Position numbers and translations under genes: made by a program
Source: Bdellovibrionales bacterium
GTDB lineage: Bacteria; Bdellovibrionota; Bacteriovoracia; Bacteriovoracales; Bacteriovoracaceae
Length of the DNA: 26,365 nucleotides
NCBI GenBank assembly: GCA_023250775.1
Contig: JAHFAA010000003.1
Coordinates: 1-26,365, forward strand
Direction of reading: 5' to 3'
Shown here: piece after piece, positions 22,285-26,365 of the stretch
How the letters are laid out: each line of letters begins with the position of its first letter
Numbering within the stretch: position 1 is the first letter of the stretch
The notes under the pieces: model-generated
Databases searched by the model: none
What the model saw: the letters and a program-made list of their open reading frames with translations, nothing else
Told to the model about the DNA's origin: nothing

Positions 22285-25152
22285 TTAACCTTCGATGGCC
22301 ATCAATTGTTCAATATAATCCAGCACTTTTTCCTTCGATAGTTTCTTCTCTAAGACCATATCAACCCCTGCTTTAAGGGCGGCATCGCGAATTTGGTCAG
22401 GATGTGTCGCCGTTAACAGCGCCACCCGAATATGGGACAGGCCTTCGTGCGCCATCTTTTTCAATTTTTCCGTGGCCTCCAGGCCATTCATACCTGGCAA
22501 GTTGAGATCCATGAAAACGATGTCAAAAGCATTATGACCAAGTAACTCTAAACCGGCCTCGGCCGAACTTGCATATTGTAATTTATGCGGCGTTTTTTTC
22601 AAAAAAATCTGAAAAAGCGCAAAAATATCATCTGAATCATCGATTAAAAGAATTTTGGCGGGGGCATTTGTTTCAAAAATCGGCGCAGTTTTTGGACTGC
22701 TGATATGCTGCTGAATTTTGGCCAATAAATCGTTCATTTTGGCAGGTTTTTGAATGTAATCGTTGGCATCGGGCCTAAAAAGTTCAATATTTTCTGGAGT
22801 AATTTTGTTGGAATGAATAATGATCGGCAATTTCTGAGCATTATGTATCGATCGTAAACGCCTGAGTGTTTCAATCCCATTCATAATGGGCATTTCTAAA
22901 TCCAAAAGAACTAAATCCGGCAGTACTTTTTGGCACAGGCCGATGGCCTCGAGGCCGTTTTTGGCACAGAGAACATTATAATTATATTTTTTGAGACGGG
23001 ACATCAGCAAAGTTGTGACATCCACATCATCATCGACAATCAAAATGGATTGAACGGCTGAGGCCCTCGACATTCCTTCAGCCGTTTGTGCCATATCCAG
23101 GGCCTGGGGCAAAGTAACGATAAAAGTACTGCCTTTTCCTTCCTCGGACTGAACTGTAATTGAACCATGATGTTGTTCACAAATATTTTTGCATATGGTG
23201 AGTCCGAGTCCCGTGCCTGTTTCGCGGTCTTTTTGCCGAACTTGCTGATACTTATCAAAAACGCGCGCCAACATATCTTTGGGAATGCCAATGCCTGTAT
23301 CGCTCATGGTAATTTTGAGCATGGGTTTGGCCTGTTTCATCTGATCCAAAGTGGCATTGATGACAATCTTTCCGTTATTCGGCGTAAATTTAATGGCGTT
23401 GCCGACGATATTATTAATCACCTGAAGAATTCGACCGTAATCGGCATTAATTTTTAAATCATTTGGGACAGAAGCTTGAATTGAAATATTTTTTTCTTTA
23501 GCTTTCAAAAGCAAACTGTCTGTCGCCTCAGCAACCACTTTATTAAACATAAAAATTTCGTAATTGAGTTTAATACCACCTTCAAGCCGCGCCAAATCCA
23601 GCAAATCAGTAATGAGATTTAAGGCAAATTTGGAGCTGTTTTGCGCCCTTCGCATCAGATCAAGTTTCTCGGCAGAGGTATTGGGAGCGGCCTTGGCGTC
23701 CTCCATGAGAATTTTGAGCGAGGCCTCGATCACCGCCAAAGGATTTTTCAAGTCATGGGAAACAACCGCAAGCAGATCATCTTTTTCCTTGGAAATCCGC
23801 TCCAGTTCAGATTTTTGCTGGCGTAAATTTTTCAGCAAGGTGGTCTTTTGTTGATTGGCCTTTTCGGCAAACTCTTTGGCGATCCGACTTTGCTCTTCAC
23901 TTTTTACCAGTCGTTTTGTTCGCTCATTGATCTGATGAACCATGCCTGAAAAGGTCGCGGCCAGAACCCCTATCTCATCGTTGCTATTAATTAATAAATC
24001 CAACTCCCCTGCCCCGTCGGAATATTTTTCCGCCGCCAACGTGATGGCATTTAAATTTCGCGCCAAACGACGGTAGAAAAAACGAGTGCTAAAGAGAATA
24101 CAAATAACCAAGACTCCCGCCAGCAGAACACTGCGGGTCCGAATGCTCTTGAATTGTTGCAAAACTTGATCGAACTTAAGCATGATCCCGACAACTAAGA
24201 AACGCGATGGTTCTGAAGCATCAAAAGGAACCTTAACCAAATTCATGACCTGTTCACTTTGAATAAAGTGTGGGTCAAAAGTTAGGTCCTTTTGATCCTT
24301 CGGATATAAATAAAAGAAGGCCGTCTTCGCAAAATCCTCTTGCATCTTGAACTTCTTATTGTCCTCAAAGCCGAAGGTCATCATCTTATCGGGATGAACA
24401 AGATAGTCACCTCTCTCATTGGTGATATAAAGTTCTGCATAAGGATTTTTATGCACCTCTTGTTGCAGCTCTGCAAATTCGCTGCCCATATTGAGCGTGA
24501 TCACGAGAATGCCAACTCTTCGCTCTCCATCATATACAGAATGGATGGCATCCATGATCGCCATTCGTTTCCCACTCCCGATAAGATCGTGATGCAAGAG
24601 ATGCACGTCAGATAAATAGGTTTTTTTCCCTGGATAATCGTTGAATTTAAAATTTACACTGGCCTTTTCTTGCGGCTGACTTTCGTCGGCCCCGGCACTA
24701 GCTTCTCCCTCCGAAGGGATGTCGTCTTCATCAATGCTTTTGGCCTTCGATGCCGGCCGATCTCCTTCAAATTCGATCATGTTGCGATTGGAGTCAATCA
24801 TGCGCACATTGATATATTGTTTTTTGATCGAGAGAAAAGTGGCGAAAAAAGGACGAAGTTCATTACGATAATGCCCGCGTAAGTCACCATTCTCTGTTCC
24901 CATGTATTTTTTAATCTGAGGCAGCCCTGACAAATATTCCGTATCATGCACCAGTTCATTGATCCCATTCAAAAGATGAGGAACAATGTGGTCGGTTTCT
25001 TTGGCAACGTCTGAAAATTTTTGGGCATTTAAATTTCGACCTTCACCAAAATAAAAAACGGCCCCCACTAAAGTCGCCGCGATACTGACCATAAGGATGG
25101 TGAAAAGTGAAATCTTGGTGGCCAGTGACGTATGAACCGAGACATTTTTTAT
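22285..25152 (-). CDS. Hybrid sensor histidine kinase: Cache-HAMP-HisKA-HATPase-REC-REC
   Basis: 955 aa if translation starts at ATA 25152; the first ATG in frame (25092) would give 935 aa and cut into TM1. Residues below count from ATA. TM1 is at about 13-36. An extracytoplasmic dCache-like sensor spans 37-335 (YLSDVHLLHHDLIGSG, VGILVITLNM) with an acidic Glu/Asp/Ser/Ala insert at about 138-164. TM2 is near 340-358, then HAMP and a coiled coil (405-460). HisKA has AVVSHDLKNP with His466; HATPase has the N-box Asn585, DTGIGIP (618-624) and GTGLGL (646-651). Two receivers keep Asp751 and Asp882. No Hpt or DNA-binding output is present, so a separate partner is needed; none is adjacent. The stop abuts the 22241-22274 hairpin. 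Confidence 0.9.
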   Translation of the reverse strand: MKNVSVHTSLATKISLFTILMVSIAATLVGAVFYFGEGRNLNAQKFSDVAKETDHIVPHLLNGINELVHDTEYLSGLPQIKKYMGTENGDLRGHYRNELRPFFATFLSIKKQYINVRMIDSNRNMIEFEGDRPASKAKSIDEDDIPSEGEASAGADESQPQEKASVNFKFNDYPGKKTYLSDVHLLHHDLIGSGKRMAIMDAIHSVYDGERRVGILVITLNMGSEFAELQQEVHKNPYAELYITNERGDYLVHPDKMMTFGFEDNKKFKMQEDFAKTAFFYLYPKDQKDLTFDPHFIQSEQVMNLVKVPFDASEPSRFLVVGIMLKFDQVLQQFKSIRTRSVLLAGVLVICILFSTRFFYRRLARNLNAITLAAEKYSDGAGELDLLINSNDEIGVLAATFSGMVHQINERTKRLVKSEEQSRIAKEFAEKANQQKTTLLKNLRQQKSELERISKEKDDLLAVVSHDLKNPLAVIEASLKILMEDAKAAPNTSAEKLDLMRRAQNSSKFALNLITDLLDLARLEGGIKLNYEIFMFNKVVAEATDSLLLKAKEKNISIQASVPNDLKINADYGRILQVINNIVGNAIKFTPNNGKIVINATLDQMKQAKPMLKITMSDTGIGIPKDMLARVFDKYQQVRQKDRETGTGLGLTICKNICEQHHGSITVQSEEGKGSTFIVTLPQALDMAQTAEGMSRASAVQSILIVDDDVDVTTLLMSRLKKYNYNVLCAKNGLEAIGLCQKVLPDLVLLDLEMPIMNGIETLRRLRSIHNAQKLPIIIHSNKITPENIELFRPDANDYIQKPAKMNDLLAKIQQHISSPKTAPIFETNAPAKILLIDDSDDIFALFQIFLKKTPHKLQYASSAEAGLELLGHNAFDIVFMDLNLPGMNGLEATEKLKKMAHEGLSHIRVALLTATHPDQIRDAALKAGVDMVLEKKLSKEKVLDYIEQLMAIEG

Positions 25153-25164
25153 GGCGAATCCCCT
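25150..25164 (-). promoter_or_regulatory. Ribosome site and probable ATA start of the hybrid kinase
   Basis: On the minus strand AGGGGA (25164-25159), then TTCGCC, then ATA (25152-25150) in frame with the kinase. The encoded start IKNVSVHTSLATKISLFTIL completes TM1. No ATG, GTG or TTG exists in frame between the upstream stop (about 25232) and ATG 25092. Confidence 0.55.
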
Positions 25165-25185
25165 ACTATTCTGTGTATTTATTCT

Positions 25186-25214
25186 ATTGTCTCCGACCCC
25201 CCTTTTTTTTTCAA
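25186..25214 (-). promoter_or_regulatory. Possible promoter of the kinase with a homopolymer spacer
   Basis: TTGAAA (25214-25209), 17-bp spacer, GACAAT (25191-25186, 4 of 6) on the minus strand. The spacer consists mostly of A6 and G6, part of an A9G6 tract at 25197-25211. TAGAAT just downstream is an alternative -10 with too long a spacing. Confidence 0.4.
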
Positions 25215-25259
25215 CTAGTTGCCTAGCAAATCAAAAAGGCTGATTCCTTTTCTCGGACA

Positions 25260-26078
25260 CTACTTTTTGCCAAATCCCGACTCATCCCAGAGCTGTTTTG
25301 AGTGTTGGCGATCAAAGCGTTTGTACTCCAAAATGACATTTTTTTGAATCTCGGGATCTTCCTGATGGGCCAAGACAATTTCACGCACCAAAGGGTAGAG
25401 ATTTTTCTCCTGGCCCTGGTCAAGATAGAGATTTCCCAGCACGGCCATGACCACACCGGGAGTTAATCGCGCCGGGCCGGCTGCCTCGTTTTTGTCTAAG
25501 GCCCTTTTACCTTCGGCCATGAGGAGCTCCCTTTTTTCCTCCAAGGGAATATTAAGCTCTCCAATCAGATGAATGAAGGCCTGTTTTTCAGAGGAAAATT
25601 GCTGACCGAAGTTTTTCATGGCAATTCCCAGGGCCAACATCGCCTCCTCCGGGTTGCTCATCAGCTGTTGCTTGTGATCGTTTAAGAGTTTTACGATGGC
25701 CGAATCGGTCTGCCCGTGCAGATCAAGAAAAGTCGCCATGACCAAGAGATGCTGTCCACTTTGATCTTCAGGAAATAAGGGGGCCAACTGTTTAAAGTAA
25801 GCGAGACGATTGTTCTTCTCGACCAGTTCCCGAAGTTCCGGTGTCAGCATATGCAGCCGTCGTTCAATTGCGGGAGGTTCCGGAATGGGAACGGTATTGA
25901 TCTTTGCCTCACCAATAGTGTGAACTGTGGCGGTCGGTTTTGGCTTCACTTCCGCCTGGGTGACTGAGGCAGTCTCTTTTTGACTCTCCACCACCAGCTG
26001 ATTTTCACTGGAAGGAAAAAAATAATAAACAGCAGCGATCGCGACTAAAACGAACGTCAGAATGCCCCATTTATTCAT
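25260..26078 (-). CDS. Membrane-anchored protein of unknown function
   Basis: 272 aa from ATG 26078. The frame is open further upstream to 26180, but that part overlaps the preceding gene and the ATG is the better start. MNKWGILTFVLVAIAAVYYF is an N-terminal anchor. A Thr/Val/Pro/Lys-rich linker (residues 25-70) follows, and then an all-helical domain (LTPELRELVEKNNRLAYFKQ, FLDLHGQTDSAIVKLLNDH, AMLALGIAMKNFGQQF, VVMAVLGNLYLDQGQEKNLY) that resembles a helical-repeat solenoid. The domain probably lies in the periplasm. No family is recognised. The ATG overlaps the end of the upstream gene by 8 bases (ATGAATAA), implying coupling. It ends 108 bp before the kinase start on the same strand; an A/T-rich stem (AAAAGG/CCTTTT then a short T-run) at about 25235-25255 could be a weak terminator. 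Confidence 0.75.
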   Translation of the reverse strand: MNKWGILTFVLVAIAAVYYFFPSSENQLVVESQKETASVTQAEVKPKPTATVHTIGEAKINTVPIPEPPAIERRLHMLTPELRELVEKNNRLAYFKQLAPLFPEDQSGQHLLVMATFLDLHGQTDSAIVKLLNDHKQQLMSNPEEAMLALGIAMKNFGQQFSSEKQAFIHLIGELNIPLEEKRELLMAEGKRALDKNEAAGPARLTPGVVMAVLGNLYLDQGQEKNLYPLVREIVLAHQEDPEIQKNVILEYKRFDRQHSKQLWDESGFGKK

Positions 26079-26365
26079 GAGCGTCCTCGTTCTCATCCTC
26101 GATTTCTTCTGCAGCAGGTGCGCGAGTTTGTTTTGCTCCAACAAGGGCCATGAGATCAGAGCGAATAGCTTCTTTCTCACTCGGATATTTTTTTATATAT
26201 TGCTGAGCGATTCGAGATTTAATCCAAGTTCCTTTCTGAGCAAGGATAGCATTCCTCGTTCCTTGCCATGCCTCGGCAGTATCCTGCCCCACGGACTCCA
26301 TAAACAGTGCATGGGCCGTAAGCACAACATTGATTTCCAACTGAGAAGTGAGCGCTAAATTAGTT
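26071..26365 (-). CDS. C-terminal part of a protein of unknown function (runs off right edge)
   Basis: The frame is open from the window edge to TAA at 26071-26073; at least 98 codons are visible. It reads TNLALTSQLEINVVLTAHAL, then FMESVGQDTAEAWQGTRNAI, WIKSRIAQQYIKKYPSEKEA and an acidic tail EEIEDENEDAHE. An internal TTG at 26340 could start a short protein, but the open frame upstream makes a longer gene more likely. It looks alpha-helical and soluble; no family is recognised. It is coupled to the membrane-anchored protein by an 8-base overlap, so the two may act together. Confidence 0.65.
   Translation of the reverse strand, partial: TNLALTSQLEINVVLTAHALFMESVGQDTAEAWQGTRNAILAQKGTWIKSRIAQQYIKKYPSEKEAIRSDLMALVGAKQTRAPAAEEIEDENEDAHE

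Overview
The window looks like chromosome from a Gram-negative member of the Bdellovibrionota (Bdellovibrio-like, formerly deltaproteobacterial). This is inferred from gene content and style, not from any marker gene: a degenerate REC/HD-GYP protein, a NodB-type peptidoglycan deacetylase with a signal peptide, a FabK-type enoyl reductase, a C45 hydrolase, several exported proteins of unknown function, moderate GC and purine-rich Shine-Dalgarno sites. No rRNA, tRNA, CRISPR array, IS element or phage gene was seen.

Layout. Positions 1-3060 (minus) hold a cyclic-nucleotide-gated K+ channel, tldD and the start of pmbA/tldE; tldD and pmbA overlap by ATGA. htpX (plus) is divergent from the channel. 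Positions 4131-5714 (minus) carry an exported protein of unknown function and a DUF4230 protein, and 5766-6506 (plus) a two-TM protein. Positions 6510-7943 (minus) encode an octaheme HAO-like cytochrome c, divergent from a GlpG-like rhomboid. Positions 8965-12137 (minus) form a tight operon: MnmD-type tRNA methyltransferase, pseudo-receiver/pseudo-HD-GYP protein and FabK-like reductase. A lipoprotein (plus) then converges on a 591-aa acyl-CoA dehydrogenase (minus), with their stop codons touching. Positions 14790-20183 (minus) hold a large Cys-containing, Ala/Gly/Ser-rich exported protein, a polysaccharide deacetylase with a clear terminator, a small degenerate receiver and a C45 (acyl-CoA:6-APA acyltransferase-like) protein.

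Positions 20440-22284 form a small AT-rich island read on the plus strand between minus-strand neighbours. It contains a likely type II toxin-antitoxin pair whose promoter is embedded in a perfect 22-bp palindrome, a small outer-membrane-barrel candidate with a near-consensus promoter, and a GNAT acetyltransferase cut short exactly where a strong hairpin repeat begins.

Positions 22285-26365 (minus) hold a hybrid histidine kinase (Cache-HAMP-HisKA-HATPase-REC-REC), a membrane-anchored protein of unknown function and the C-terminus of another unknown. The kinase appears to start at AUA, and an A9G6 homopolymer lies inside its predicted promoter spacer.

The best candidates for something undescribed are the TA module with its operator-promoter, the kinase start and promoter arrangement, the nested hairpins ending the GNAT gene, and the orphan HAO-like cytochrome.
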